Part shown: positions 17,335 through 25,293 of the stretch, one piece after another
How the letters are laid out: each line of letters starts with the position of its first letter
Numbering within the stretch: the first letter of the stretch is position 1
Source of the DNA: Microbacterium proteolyticum
GTDB lineage: Bacteria > Actinomycetota > Actinomycetes > Actinomycetales > Microbacteriaceae
Length of the DNA: 64,000 nt
Assembly: GCF_030818075.1 (NCBI RefSeq)
Contig: NZ_JAUSZZ010000001.1
Span: forward strand, 558,001-622,000
Direction of reading: 5' to 3'
Translations under genes and position numbers: made by a program
Notes under the pieces: generated by a model
What the model was told of the DNA's origin: nothing
The model's database searches: none
The model's input: the letters and a program-made list of their open reading frames with translations, nothing else

Positions 17335-18135
17335 TCAGTACAGCTCGGGCCGCCGATCGGCGAACAGGTCGTTGTGCGGCGGAAGGCGCTTGTCGCCGAC
17401 GGCGGGGATGTCCAGGTCGGCGATGGCGACGTGAGACTCGTCGGGATGGGCCGCGATCCAGCCGTCGCCGTCGATGACGGCACTCCCCGAGGTCCAGGCG
17501 ACACCGCGCTCCTCACCGCGACGATCGGCGACCACCGTTGCCAACCGGGACGACCGCGCCGCCGCCATGGCCTGGATGATCTCAGGAGGGTGTTCCCCGG
17601 CCGGCCTGGCCACCGCGGGCCAGTTGACCGGGAGCGCCAGCAGCTCAGCACCCGCGAGTGCGAGCCGGCGCGGAACCTCGGGAAACTCGTTGTCGTAACA
17701 GATCGCGACGCCCAGAGTGCCGACCGGCGACTCCACCACGGTGCCGGCGGAATCCCCCGGCTCGAAGAACGCCCGCTCGATGCCCCAGAGATGCGACTTG
17801 CGATAGTGCGCCAGCGATGCCGACCGCGTGAACACCACGGCGGTGTTGAAGAGCGCACCGGACGTCGCCTCGGCGTACCCGACCACCGCCGTCGCACCCT
17901 CCGGAAGCGCGGCACGCAGCAGCGCAAAGCGATCATCGTGACGATCCAGGGCAGCTGTGCGCGCCTCCGCCGCGTCAGCGAAGACGTAGCCGCTCAGCGC
18001 CAGCTCGGGAGCCACGATGAGGGACGCACCGCGAGCGGCGGCCGAAGCGATCGCATCGGCGACACGTCCGACATTGCCATCGACGTCGCCGAGGACGACG
18101 TCCGGCGACACCGCCGCCGCTCGCAGGGTGCGCAC
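17335..18135 (-). CDS. Carbon-nitrogen hydrolase (nitrilase superfamily)
   Basis: 266 residues if started at GTG 18135, one base after the stop of the preceding gene; an ATG at 18168 overlapping that gene is the alternative. Catalytic triad context is clear: Glu in APELALSGY, Lys in HYRKSHLWG and Cys in VAICYDNEFPE. Length and motifs fit omega-amidase, carbamoylase or NAD-synthetase-independent amidase branches; the substrate cannot be named. The protein has no signal sequence. It is the last gene of the leftward ABC-transporter operon, which suggests it opens an amide or nitrile group of the imported compound or of a degradation intermediate. Confidence 0.85.
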   Translation of the reverse strand: MRTLRAAAVSPDVVLGDVDGNVGRVADAIASAAARGASLIVAPELALSGYVFADAAEARTAALDRHDDRFALLRAALPEGATAVVGYAEATSGALFNTAVVFTRSASLAHYRKSHLWGIERAFFEPGDSAGTVVESPVGTLGVAICYDNEFPEVPRRLALAGAELLALPVNWPAVARPAGEHPPEIIQAMAAARSSRLATVVADRRGEERGVAWTSGSAVIDGDGWIAAHPDESHVAIADLDIPAVGDKRLPPHNDLFADRRPELY

Positions 18136-18136
18136 C

Positions 18137-19117
18137 TCAGTAGATGTTCGCGAGCTCGAGGGGCTCATCGCCGCGCATGCCGGCGATCTGCGCCCGCAAC
18201 GCGATGTCATCCCACAACCGCACCTCGCGAACGAGCTTGCCGTTGTGGAAGGTGAACTGCGAGATGCCGAGCACATCGACCGGCTTGCCCGTCAGCGGGC
18301 CGTAATTCGACCTGCCGACATAGTCGCCCGTGAACTTCCACGTCACCGCGACCCGAAGGCCCGCGTATCGCACGTCGTAGTTGGTCTGAATGTCACGCAC
18401 CTCGAACTGCCCGGCGGGGAATGCCTCGAGGAATCGCAGAAGCGCTCGACGGTACCCCTCGGGGCGGATCACGGTGCGGTTGCCGACGGTGAGGAGCGTC
18501 AGGTCGCGGTCGAAGAACTGCTCGACCTGATGCAGGTCGCGCTGATTCCAGACCACGTCGATGAGCTCCAGCACCCGCTCGACTTCCGGACGGTAGTCGT
18601 CGGGGCGCGGACCCGAGTCGCCCGCGGCGATGGGGTCGACCGGCGCCGGTTCCAACCACGACCCGCTGTACCCGCGGAACGACTGCGCGCGGGCCAGTTC
18701 GTCGACGTCGAGACCGTGATACAGAGCCCCGGCGAGGCTGTCGCGCACGACCCACTCCTCGACCATGCGCCCGCGGCGGTACAGGCAGTTGGCGATCGTC
18801 CGACTCACCTCGGGAGAGTGCAGGTGGCCGGAGAACACCAGATGCGAGCTCAGGAACGCATCGTCGCCGCGCGCCTCCCACACGACGTCTTCCGCCTGAC
18901 CGGTGCGGTCGGGAGTCGCCGAGATCCGCATCAGGGAGCCCTCGATGACCTCGTCGCGAGTCGTCGAGGTTCCGAGCGAGCCGTGCACGATCGAGTCGGG
19001 CTCGTAGTTCTCCCGGATGTAACTGATCGAACGGTTCACCCAGATGAGGTCGGTCACCTCCCGGATGAAGTCATCGGGGTCCGCGTAGGGCTGATAGGCG
19101 ATCGGGTCGAGGGGCAT
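18137..19117 (-). CDS. Protein with two NTF2-like (SnoaL-type) domains
   Basis: 326 residues, soluble, apparently two cone-shaped NTF2-like domains (about 15-150 and 180-315). The second has the SnoaL-like pattern: ELIDVVWNQRDLHQVEQFFD, LLRFLEAFPAGQFEVRDI, RVAVTWKFTGDYVGRSNYGPLTGKPV and ISQFTFHNGKLVREVRLWDD. SnoaL relatives are ester cyclases, isomerases or binding proteins for small cyclic molecules. The tandem arrangement is found in uncharacterised catabolic operons. An AAGGAG ribosome site precedes the ATG. It lies between the LacI regulator and the nitrilase and is probably co-transcribed with both. Confidence 0.75.
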   Translation of the reverse strand: MPLDPIAYQPYADPDDFIREVTDLIWVNRSISYIRENYEPDSIVHGSLGTSTTRDEVIEGSLMRISATPDRTGQAEDVVWEARGDDAFLSSHLVFSGHLHSPEVSRTIANCLYRRGRMVEEWVVRDSLAGALYHGLDVDELARAQSFRGYSGSWLEPAPVDPIAAGDSGPRPDDYRPEVERVLELIDVVWNQRDLHQVEQFFDRDLTLLTVGNRTVIRPEGYRRALLRFLEAFPAGQFEVRDIQTNYDVRYAGLRVAVTWKFTGDYVGRSNYGPLTGKPVDVLGISQFTFHNGKLVREVRLWDDIALRAQIAGMRGDEPLELANIY

Positions 19118-19187
19118 GGGTTCTCCTTGCGGTGGTGAAAGATGCGGTGGCGATACGGGGGGGGAAGACGGAACCGGATGGGCTGAT

Positions 19188-20192
19188 CTAACCCCCCGCG
19201 GACGGCAGGACCCCGACCGTCGACCGGTCGACGTATCTGGTGGAGAAGGTCGCGGAGTGGAAGGCGTCCGTCGAGCCCTCCAGCCGCGCGGTGATCAACC
19301 GGGCCGTCTCGCGCATCATCGCCTCGAGGTCGTATGCGATCGACGACAGCTGGATGATGTCCCACCGAGCCGGTGGGAGGTCATCGAACCCGATGATCGA
19401 GACGTCGCGCGCAGGGACCGCTCCCGCACGCCGTAGGGCGTTCAGCGCACCGATCGCCACGACGTCGTTCGCCGCGAAGACGAGCGTCGGTCGAGCATCG
19501 GCCAGCAGCTCGGTCATGGCGCGGTCACCGGTCTCGGTGTCGTAACCGCCGCGACGCACGAGGTGTGCGGGCAGGTGGATGCCGTGCCGACGCAGGGCGT
19601 TGCGCAGCGCCGCCTCGCGAGCGCGTCCGGTGCTCGTGTTCTCGGGACCGAGAATCGCCGCCACCCGACGATGACCGGCGGCGACGATGTGCTCGACCGC
19701 CGCCTCGTGCCCGGGGACGGGGTCGACGACCGTGGCATCGGCCTCGACGAAGGAGCCGGTGCGGTTGAAGTAGACGAACGGCACGGACCGGTCGTGCAGG
19801 CGCGCGGGCGTGGCCGAATCGAGCGTCGCCGTCGCGAGGATCACGCCGGCGAGACCCCCCGCGATGAGGCGGTCGGCGATCGCGGCGTCCTCACCGGACT
19901 CGGTGTGCAGCATGAGCTGATAGCCGTAGCGTTCCAGTTCGCGGTGGGCGGGAGGGATGAGCTGGGCGTAGAACTGGTTGTCGAGATCGGTGACGAGCAG
20001 ACCGACGCGACGACTGCGTCCTGACGACAGCGAGCGCCCGGCTTCGCTCGGCACATAGCCGAGCTGTGCGGCGGCCTCGCGGACGAGGTGCTTGGTGCGC
20101 GGCGAGACCTTCGGGTGATCGCTGAGCGCCCGTGAGACGGTCGCCTGTGAGACGCCCGCCAGCCGAGCGACATCGTGACTCGTGACGCTCAT
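19188..20192 (-). CDS. LacI-family transcriptional regulator
   Basis: 334 residues. The N-terminal helix-turn-helix is textbook LacI: TSHDVARLAGVSQATVSRALSD, with the hinge helix near YVPSEAGRSLSSGRSRRVG. The periplasmic-binding-protein-like effector domain follows (GLLVTDLDNQFYAQL; FAANDVVAIGALNALR; DVSIIGFDDLPPA). It is encoded inside the ABC-transporter operon, 16 bp after the second permease gene. A 14-bp LacI-type operator overlaps the promoter of the binding-protein gene, so autoregulation of the whole operon through that site is likely. Confidence 0.92.
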   Translation of the reverse strand: MSVTSHDVARLAGVSQATVSRALSDHPKVSPRTKHLVREAAAQLGYVPSEAGRSLSSGRSRRVGLLVTDLDNQFYAQLIPPAHRELERYGYQLMLHTESGEDAAIADRLIAGGLAGVILATATLDSATPARLHDRSVPFVYFNRTGSFVEADATVVDPVPGHEAAVEHIVAAGHRRVAAILGPENTSTGRAREAALRNALRRHGIHLPAHLVRRGGYDTETGDRAMTELLADARPTLVFAANDVVAIGALNALRRAGAVPARDVSIIGFDDLPPARWDIIQLSSIAYDLEAMMRETARLITARLEGSTDAFHSATFSTRYVDRSTVGVLPSAGG

Positions 20193-20208
20193 CGCGGGTT
20201 CGCCCCCG

Positions 20209-21099
20209 TCATCCCTTCACCGAGCCGTCGCTGAGTCCGGCGACCAAGTACTTCTGCGCGACGAAGGCGATGGCGACGACGGGGAGGGTGAGGAGCATGG
20301 CAGCCGCTCCGGCCTGTTGCAGCATCGGGAGCGTCTGCCCCAGCTGGGTGGCGATGAACACCGGCACCGTCTTCGACGAGCTGTCGGTGAGCACGACGGC
20401 GGTCAGGTACTCCTGGAACGCGAACAGGAAGACGAAGATGCCCGCGGTGGCGATTCCGGGGGTCATCAGCGGAATCATCACGCGGCGAAGGATCCCGATC
20501 CTGGTGCACCCGTCGATCATGGCAGCCTCGTCGAGCTCCCTCGGGATCTCAGCGAAGAAGTTCCGCAGCAGCCAGATCGTGAACGGTTGGTTGATGGCCA
20601 CGAGGGCGATCGCCATCGCGAACGTGGTGTCGTAGATGCCGAGCGCGCGGCTGATGTCGTACATCGGGAGCACGACGGCGAAGCGCGGAAGCGAGCGGAA
20701 GACGAGCGCGAGAACGAGCAGGATCGCCGAGACGTAGCTCGGGAATCGCGAGAGGGCATACGCGGCCGGAACGCCGATGACGAGGGCGATGATCGTCGAG
20801 ACGATGGCGACGACGACCGTGTTGGTGAGATAACTCGCGAAGTACGTCGTCTCCCACAGGTCGACGAACGCCTGGAAGGTGGGGGTGTAGCCCCCGAGGA
20901 CCGGGGGGTTCTTGAACGCGATGTCCGTCGGCTTCGTGACCGAGAGCAGCATCCAGATGAACGGGCTCATGAAGAGCAGACAGAGCGCTCCGAGCAGGAT
21001 GCCGGTCACGAGCGGTGGACGGGTCCGCTTGCGGCGCGCGGAGACGACAGGCCCCGCAGTCGTGGTGGTCGAGCGGAGTTCGGCAGTGGTGAGGCTCAT
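20209..21099 (-). CDS. Carbohydrate ABC transporter permease (MalG type)
   Basis: 296 residues, six membrane helices, with a basic N-terminal stretch (SARRKRTRPP). The EAA loop reads ELDEAAMIDGCTRIGILRRVMIPLMTPG, the MalG-type coupling motif that contacts the ATPase. It overlaps the upstream permease by 4 bp. It forms the inner-membrane channel with that partner for a sugar-like solute. No ATPase gene is present in the operon. Confidence 0.93.
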   Translation of the reverse strand: MSLTTAELRSTTTTAGPVVSARRKRTRPPLVTGILLGALCLLFMSPFIWMLLSVTKPTDIAFKNPPVLGGYTPTFQAFVDLWETTYFASYLTNTVVVAIVSTIIALVIGVPAAYALSRFPSYVSAILLVLALVFRSLPRFAVVLPMYDISRALGIYDTTFAMAIALVAINQPFTIWLLRNFFAEIPRELDEAAMIDGCTRIGILRRVMIPLMTPGIATAGIFVFLFAFQEYLTAVVLTDSSSKTVPVFIATQLGQTLPMLQQAGAAAMLLTLPVVAIAFVAQKYLVAGLSDGSVKG

Positions 21100-21968
21100 C
21101 GTGCGGCCTTCGCTTCCTTGAAGATCCCGCGGATGAACGGGATGAGCATGACGAGGATGATGAGGATGGTCAGCACGTTGATCGCGCTACCGAGGCCGAG
21201 GTTCTGCGCGCCGTTGGCGAACGCCACCGAGTAGACGTAGAGCTGGATCGACTCGTTGCCGATGACCGATGCCTGTGGAGAGAGCGCAACGAGACTGTCG
21301 AAGACGCGCAGCACGTCCATGATCGCGATCAGGGTGACGAAGCCCATCACACCGCGGATCGTCGGAATGATGATGTGCAGATGCGTCTGGAAACCGTTGG
21401 CCCCGTCGATGCGTGCGGCCTCTTTGATCTCCTCGGGAACACCCTGCAGACCTGCGAGGATGATGAGCATCGCGAACGGCTGCAAGGTCCAGACCTCGTT
21501 CGCGATGATGAGGACCTGATTCCAGAACGGGTCGGTGAACCACAGGACCTGCTCACCACCGAAGAACTCGATGAGGCGGTTCACGACGCCGCCGAAATTG
21601 TCGTTGAACAGCCACGAGAAGGCGACCGCCGCCACCAACGAGGGAAGCACGTACGACACGAGCAAGATGCCCAACACGAGAGGGCGGGTCTTGCCGAGGC
21701 GGTTCAGACCGACGGCGATCAGGTAGCCGAGCACGAGGAGGATCGCCGTCACGATCAGCGTCGTGGAGATCGTGAACACGACGGCCCGCCCGAAGCGCGC
21801 GTCGGTGAGAGCAGCGGCGTAGTTGTCGAAGCCGATGAAGCTGCCGCCGGTACCATAGGCGACCTCCTCGAGGCTCCATTGCACCGTGCGGAACAGCGGG
21901 AACGCGAGGAGCCCGCCCATCACCAGCAGGCTCGGGGCCATGAGGTACCAGAATTCACGCGTTTTCAT
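21096..21968 (-). CDS. Carbohydrate ABC transporter permease (MalF type)
   Basis: 290 residues with six membrane helices. The EAA loop reads EIKEAARIDGANGFQTHLHIIIPTIRG. FRTVQWSLEEVAYGTGGSFIGFDNYAAAL near the N-terminus is typical of MalF-type sugar permeases. ATG AAA ACG CGT is the start; the binding-protein stop is 86 bp upstream. The stop overlaps the start of the second permease (ATGA), so the two are made in equal amounts. Confidence 0.93.
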   Translation of the reverse strand: MKTREFWYLMAPSLLVMGGLLAFPLFRTVQWSLEEVAYGTGGSFIGFDNYAAALTDARFGRAVVFTISTTLIVTAILLVLGYLIAVGLNRLGKTRPLVLGILLVSYVLPSLVAAVAFSWLFNDNFGGVVNRLIEFFGGEQVLWFTDPFWNQVLIIANEVWTLQPFAMLIILAGLQGVPEEIKEAARIDGANGFQTHLHIIIPTIRGVMGFVTLIAIMDVLRVFDSLVALSPQASVIGNESIQLYVYSVAFANGAQNLGLGSAINVLTILIILVMLIPFIRGIFKEAKAAR

Positions 21969-22054
21969 TGGGGGGACGCGTTCCTCTCGTCGGGGCCCGT
22001 GGCCGGCCGGTGCGGGCCGACCACGGGCGGGATCGGGTTATGTGGGACGGTGCG

Positions 22055-23359
22055 TCAGCGGACGCCTTCGCCCTGCGTCTGCATCTGAGCGAGGCCGTCC
22101 TCGATCGAGATGTTGCCCAGGAGGATGTTGGCGAGGGTGTCCGTCGTGGCGACGGAGACGTCGGCCAGGATCGGCGAGACGATCGCCGGCATCACCGACA
22201 CGATCGATTCGTTGGCGGCCGTACCGTACGGCGAGTTCTCGTCGGTCACCATGCCGGCACGGGCCGGGTAGGCGGCGGGCACGGAGGCGGCGGACGCCTC
22301 TTCGCCCACCGAGGACGCCATCATCTCGAACAGCATGTCGTGGTCGAGTTCGGTGTTGAACGGGATCGACCACCCGTCGATCGAGACGCGGTTGTACGCG
22401 TACTCCGCCTCGGCCGTCGCCTTCGGCGGTGCGGCGAAGGCGATGTCGTCGAAGTACTCGCTGTTGGCCTCCAGGGTCAGGTCGCTCATGCGACCCGAGA
22501 ACATGATCGACATCGCGGCCGTGCCGTTGAACATCTGCTGCTGCACGGCGGGCTGGTCGAACGTCAGAACCTGGGGGTCCATGTACTGCTTGAGCTCGGT
22601 CATGATCCCGAGCGCTGTGCGGGCCTCGTCGGTGTCGAGGGTGACGTTGCCGTCGGTGTCGACGAAGTCGCTGCCGAGCGAGTTCATCATCGCTTGGAAG
22701 CTCGTCGAGACGTCGGACGTCGCGAGCCACGGCAGGGCGATGGGGTACTCCATCGTGCCGGCGTCGCGAATCGCCTGCGCGGCCGACATCATCTCGCCGA
22801 ACGTGGTCGGCACCTCCAGGCCGAGCTCGTCGAAGACGTCTTCGCGGTAGGCGAGGATGAACATCTGGCCCTGCATGGGCAGCGCATACAGCTGCCCGTC
22901 ATAGGTCAGGGCGCTGAGCATCGACTCGCTGAGTTCGTCGAGCGCGTATTTCTCGCTGTACTTGTCGAAGAGGTCGTTCAGCGGCACGAGCTTGTCTTCG
23001 CTGGCCTGCCCGGGAATGGCGAAGCCGTAGTTCTCGAGGATGTCGTACGTGCCCGAGTCCCCCGACAGGGTCGCGGTCGTTTTCGTCACCTGTCCGCCGA
23101 AGTCGATGGGGTCGTGCACGAGCGTGACATTCCCGGTGGAGCAGCTCTCGACCATGGTGTCGGTGAAGGGGTCGATGGCGGAGGAGTTGTAGGCGAGGAC
23201 GTTGACCGTCGTCGCGGACTCGGGCTGCGTGTAGTCGCATGCAACCTCCGTCGAGTTCTCGTTGGTGGTGCGGGTTCCCGCGCCACATCCGGTCAGGGCG
23301 ACCGCCACCGCTGCTGCTCCGGCGACGACCGTGATGAGTCGTTTCTGGGTGAAAGGCAT
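22055..23359 (-). CDS. Extracellular sugar-binding lipoprotein
   Basis: 434 residues from ATG 23359. A longer frame begins at 23401, but its first codons lie upstream of the promoter and operator, so it is rejected. The signal peptide (MPFTQKRLITVVAGAAAVAVALTGC) ends in lipobox LTGC, so the protein is tethered to the outer face of the membrane. The mature part is a type-1 solute-binding protein (DILENYGFAIPGQ, LYALPMQGQMFILAYREDVF, NGTAAMSIMFSGRMSD). It delivers ligand to the two permeases downstream. Ligand unknown; the family mostly binds oligosaccharides, but the nitrilase and NTF2-like partners hint at a modified sugar or glycoside. Confidence 0.92.
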   Translation of the reverse strand: MPFTQKRLITVVAGAAAVAVALTGCGAGTRTTNENSTEVACDYTQPESATTVNVLAYNSSAIDPFTDTMVESCSTGNVTLVHDPIDFGGQVTKTTATLSGDSGTYDILENYGFAIPGQASEDKLVPLNDLFDKYSEKYALDELSESMLSALTYDGQLYALPMQGQMFILAYREDVFDELGLEVPTTFGEMMSAAQAIRDAGTMEYPIALPWLATSDVSTSFQAMMNSLGSDFVDTDGNVTLDTDEARTALGIMTELKQYMDPQVLTFDQPAVQQQMFNGTAAMSIMFSGRMSDLTLEANSEYFDDIAFAAPPKATAEAEYAYNRVSIDGWSIPFNTELDHDMLFEMMASSVGEEASAASVPAAYPARAGMVTDENSPYGTAANESIVSVMPAIVSPILADVSVATTDTLANILLGNISIEDGLAQMQTQGEGVR

Positions 23360-23367
23360 GCGGCCAA

Positions 23368-23401
23368 TGTATCCGTATACATCGCTGATTTGGCGACTCA
23401 A
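23368..23401 (-). promoter_or_regulatory. Promoter with overlapping LacI-type operator
   Basis: On the minus strand TTGAGT (23396-23401), a 16-bp spacer and TATACG (23374-23379) form a promoter whose start would fall about 8 nt before the ATG at 23359. The -10 box lies inside a near-palindrome, TGTATACGGATACA (23368-23381), with the central CG and TGT/ACA ends typical of LacI-family sites. Binding would directly block RNA polymerase. Confidence 0.65.
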
Positions 23402-23531
23402 TTGCTACGGTTTTGTAAACAAGATTGCTTTCCTGATCTGGGAAAAAAAGAGCGCGAAAATTTGGGCGCACCAACGACCACCCCGTGGCCAGAGGGCCGA
23501 CTGGATGATGGGTGGTACGCCTTTTGTTCGG
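23402..23531. other. Intergenic stretch with A-tract upstream of the binding-protein promoter
   Basis: It contains an unusual A-rich run (GGGAAAAAAAGAGCGCGAAAA, about 23440-23460) in otherwise GC-rich DNA and a TTGTAAACAA dyad near 23413-23422. These could be an upstream activating or bending element for the binding-protein promoter. No ORF is supported. Confidence 0.35.
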
Positions 23532-23705
23532 CTATTCGACGGCGGCATCCGATCGTGTGTCGGGGAGCCGGACCGCGGGTACGAGGGGGATCATCGAGAT
23601 GTCGAGCACACCCCCCGTCGCAGCGGGGACGATGATCGCGCCCGGCACCGGGAACGTGGCGCGGTCGCGCGGAGGGCCATCATCGCCCTCCACCCCGTCT
23701 CGCAC
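23532..23705 (-). CDS. Possible 57-residue ORF or frameshifted tail of the MFS gene
   Basis: A GTG-started frame of 57 codons overlaps the last 26 bp of the MFS gene in another frame. Its third codon positions are strongly G/C and the translation (FPVPGAIIVPAATGGVLDIS, then MIPLVPAVRLPDTRSD) looks like ordinary protein rather than the Arg/Pro-rich output of shadow frames. It may be the true C-terminus of the MFS protein after a frameshift, or a small independent gene. No family recognised. Confidence 0.3.
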   Translation of the reverse strand: MRDGVEGDDGPPRDRATFPVPGAIIVPAATGGVLDISMIPLVPAVRLPDTRSDAAVE

Positions 23706-25293
23706 GCCACACGGGCAGGATGCGCGCGTCGAGCGCCATCGCCGCCAGTGACAGAAGCTGGATGACGACGACGAACCAGAACGCGCCGACCGATCCGGAG
23801 GCGACCGCCACGGCATCCGACGACGAAGCGCCCGCGGGGATCGCGAAGGCGAGGGCGACGCCGGCGACGCCGACGCCGCCCGCCGAGGCGAGTTCGCGGA
23901 GGGTGCTGTTGATACCCGCGCCCGCGCGTCCGCCGTGACGTCCATACGACATCGTCAACCGTGTCGAGAGAGGCGAGGAACACAGCCCGCCGCCGATGCC
24001 GATCACCACGAGCGCGGTGACGTAGAGCGGAAACGGACCGTTCGCGCCCCAGACGATCACGCCGACGAACCCGATGCTCGAGCTGAGCAGGCCCGCCGCG
24101 ACGACGCGACCGAGTCCCCAGCGGTGCACGAGCGGCACGGTCGCGTAGGTGACCAGGAACATGGCGATCGAGATCGGCACGAGCGAGAGACCGCTGACGC
24201 CCGCGCTCAAGCCTCGCACCGTCTGCACCAGGTGCGCGTGAAGGGAGAACAGGGTGAACAGCCCGATGAACGTCGCGGCGATGCCGAGCGAGGCCGCGCG
24301 CACGGACGGGTCTCGGAAGATCGCCACGTGAAGCAGGGGATGGCTCGCGCGCCTCTGCGAGACGACGAAGGCGACCGCGGATGAAGCGGCGACGACGATC
24401 GGGATCACCAGCAGGACGGGGGTGCCGAGCAGCCTCGGCGCCTCGATCACCGCAACGAGGGTGGCGACGGCCGCGACGACGAAGAATGCCGTGCCGGCGA
24501 AGTCGAGCGGCGCATGCACATCAGCTCGGGCGCGGAGGCCGACCACGCTGACCACGAGGATGATGGCCAGGAGCGCCAGGGGTGCCGTGACGGCGAAAGC
24601 GCTGCGCCAGCCGCTGGACGCGACGAGAGGTCCACCCAGCCCGTTGCCCACGATGCCCGCCAAGCTCGTCGATGCGGTCCACGTCGCCACGATGGTGGCC
24701 CGCCGCATCATGCCGCTGCGGTGCAACAGGATCGACAGTGTCTGCGGCAGCGCCACGCCCGCGCCCACCCCTGCCAGCGCGCGAGAGCCGATCAGCAGCG
24801 GCATGCCCGACGCGAGGAGCGCGACGGTGCTCGCGATGCCGAAGAGCGCCAGGCCCCCGATCAGGACACGTTCCTCGCCGAAACGGGCCCCGATCATCTC
24901 CGCCGGCAGCAGCAGACAGGCGAAGGCGATGACGTACGCGTCGACGAACCACGTGAGCTCGGTGGATGTCGCATGCATCGAGCTGTTCGCCAGCACCGGG
25001 ACCGACAGGTTCGCCAGGGAGACGGCCGACATGAGCAGGACGACCGCGCCGCACAGGATGGCGAGGTCGCGGCGACGTGTGGGCGCGAAGGTCACGAAAG
25101 CACCGCCCGGCGGAGGGGAGGGACTCCGGAGGCGCATCCGATACCGAGCGGTTGCGCCCGCGCTCTGCGCGACACGTCCGCCTGTCGTGGCCTCTTCGAG
25201 GTGCGCTGCATCCGCTGCCTGACTCGCCTTCGTGGGATTCGACACCGAGGACGACGCACTCGCCGCGCGCGCCCCGCCCACGGTGACGGTCAT
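23680..25293 (-). CDS. MFS transporter, 14-helix drug:H+ antiporter type
   Basis: 537 residues. After a soluble N-terminal stretch of about 75 residues (low complexity, Ser/Ala/Thr-rich) there are about fourteen membrane helices. The motif-A region reads LPAEMIGARFGEERVLIGGLALFG and motif C-like GSRALAGVGAGVALPQTL is present, as in DHA2-type multidrug exporters. Its ATG overlaps the stop of the HisD-like gene (ATGA), so the two are translated together. In that context it could import or export the substrate or product of the dehydrogenase rather than drugs. The 3' end may be frameshifted (see the 57-codon frame at 23532). Confidence 0.85.
   Translation of the reverse strand: MTVTVGGARAASASSSVSNPTKASQAADAAHLEEATTGGRVAQSAGATARYRMRLRSPSPPPGGAFVTFAPTRRRDLAILCGAVVLLMSAVSLANLSVPVLANSSMHATSTELTWFVDAYVIAFACLLLPAEMIGARFGEERVLIGGLALFGIASTVALLASGMPLLIGSRALAGVGAGVALPQTLSILLHRSGMMRRATIVATWTASTSLAGIVGNGLGGPLVASSGWRSAFAVTAPLALLAIILVVSVVGLRARADVHAPLDFAGTAFFVVAAVATLVAVIEAPRLLGTPVLLVIPIVVAASSAVAFVVSQRRASHPLLHVAIFRDPSVRAASLGIAATFIGLFTLFSLHAHLVQTVRGLSAGVSGLSLVPISIAMFLVTYATVPLVHRWGLGRVVAAGLLSSSIGFVGVIVWGANGPFPLYVTALVVIGIGGGLCSSPLSTRLTMSYGRHGGRAGAGINSTLRELASAGGVGVAGVALAFAIPAGASSSDAVAVASGSVGAFWFVVVIQLLSLAAMALDARILPVWRARRGGGR

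Noticed and set aside
23359..23401. Longer start (23401) for the binding lipoprotein
   Set aside because: The extra codons lie over the promoter and operator and precede a normal signal peptide start.
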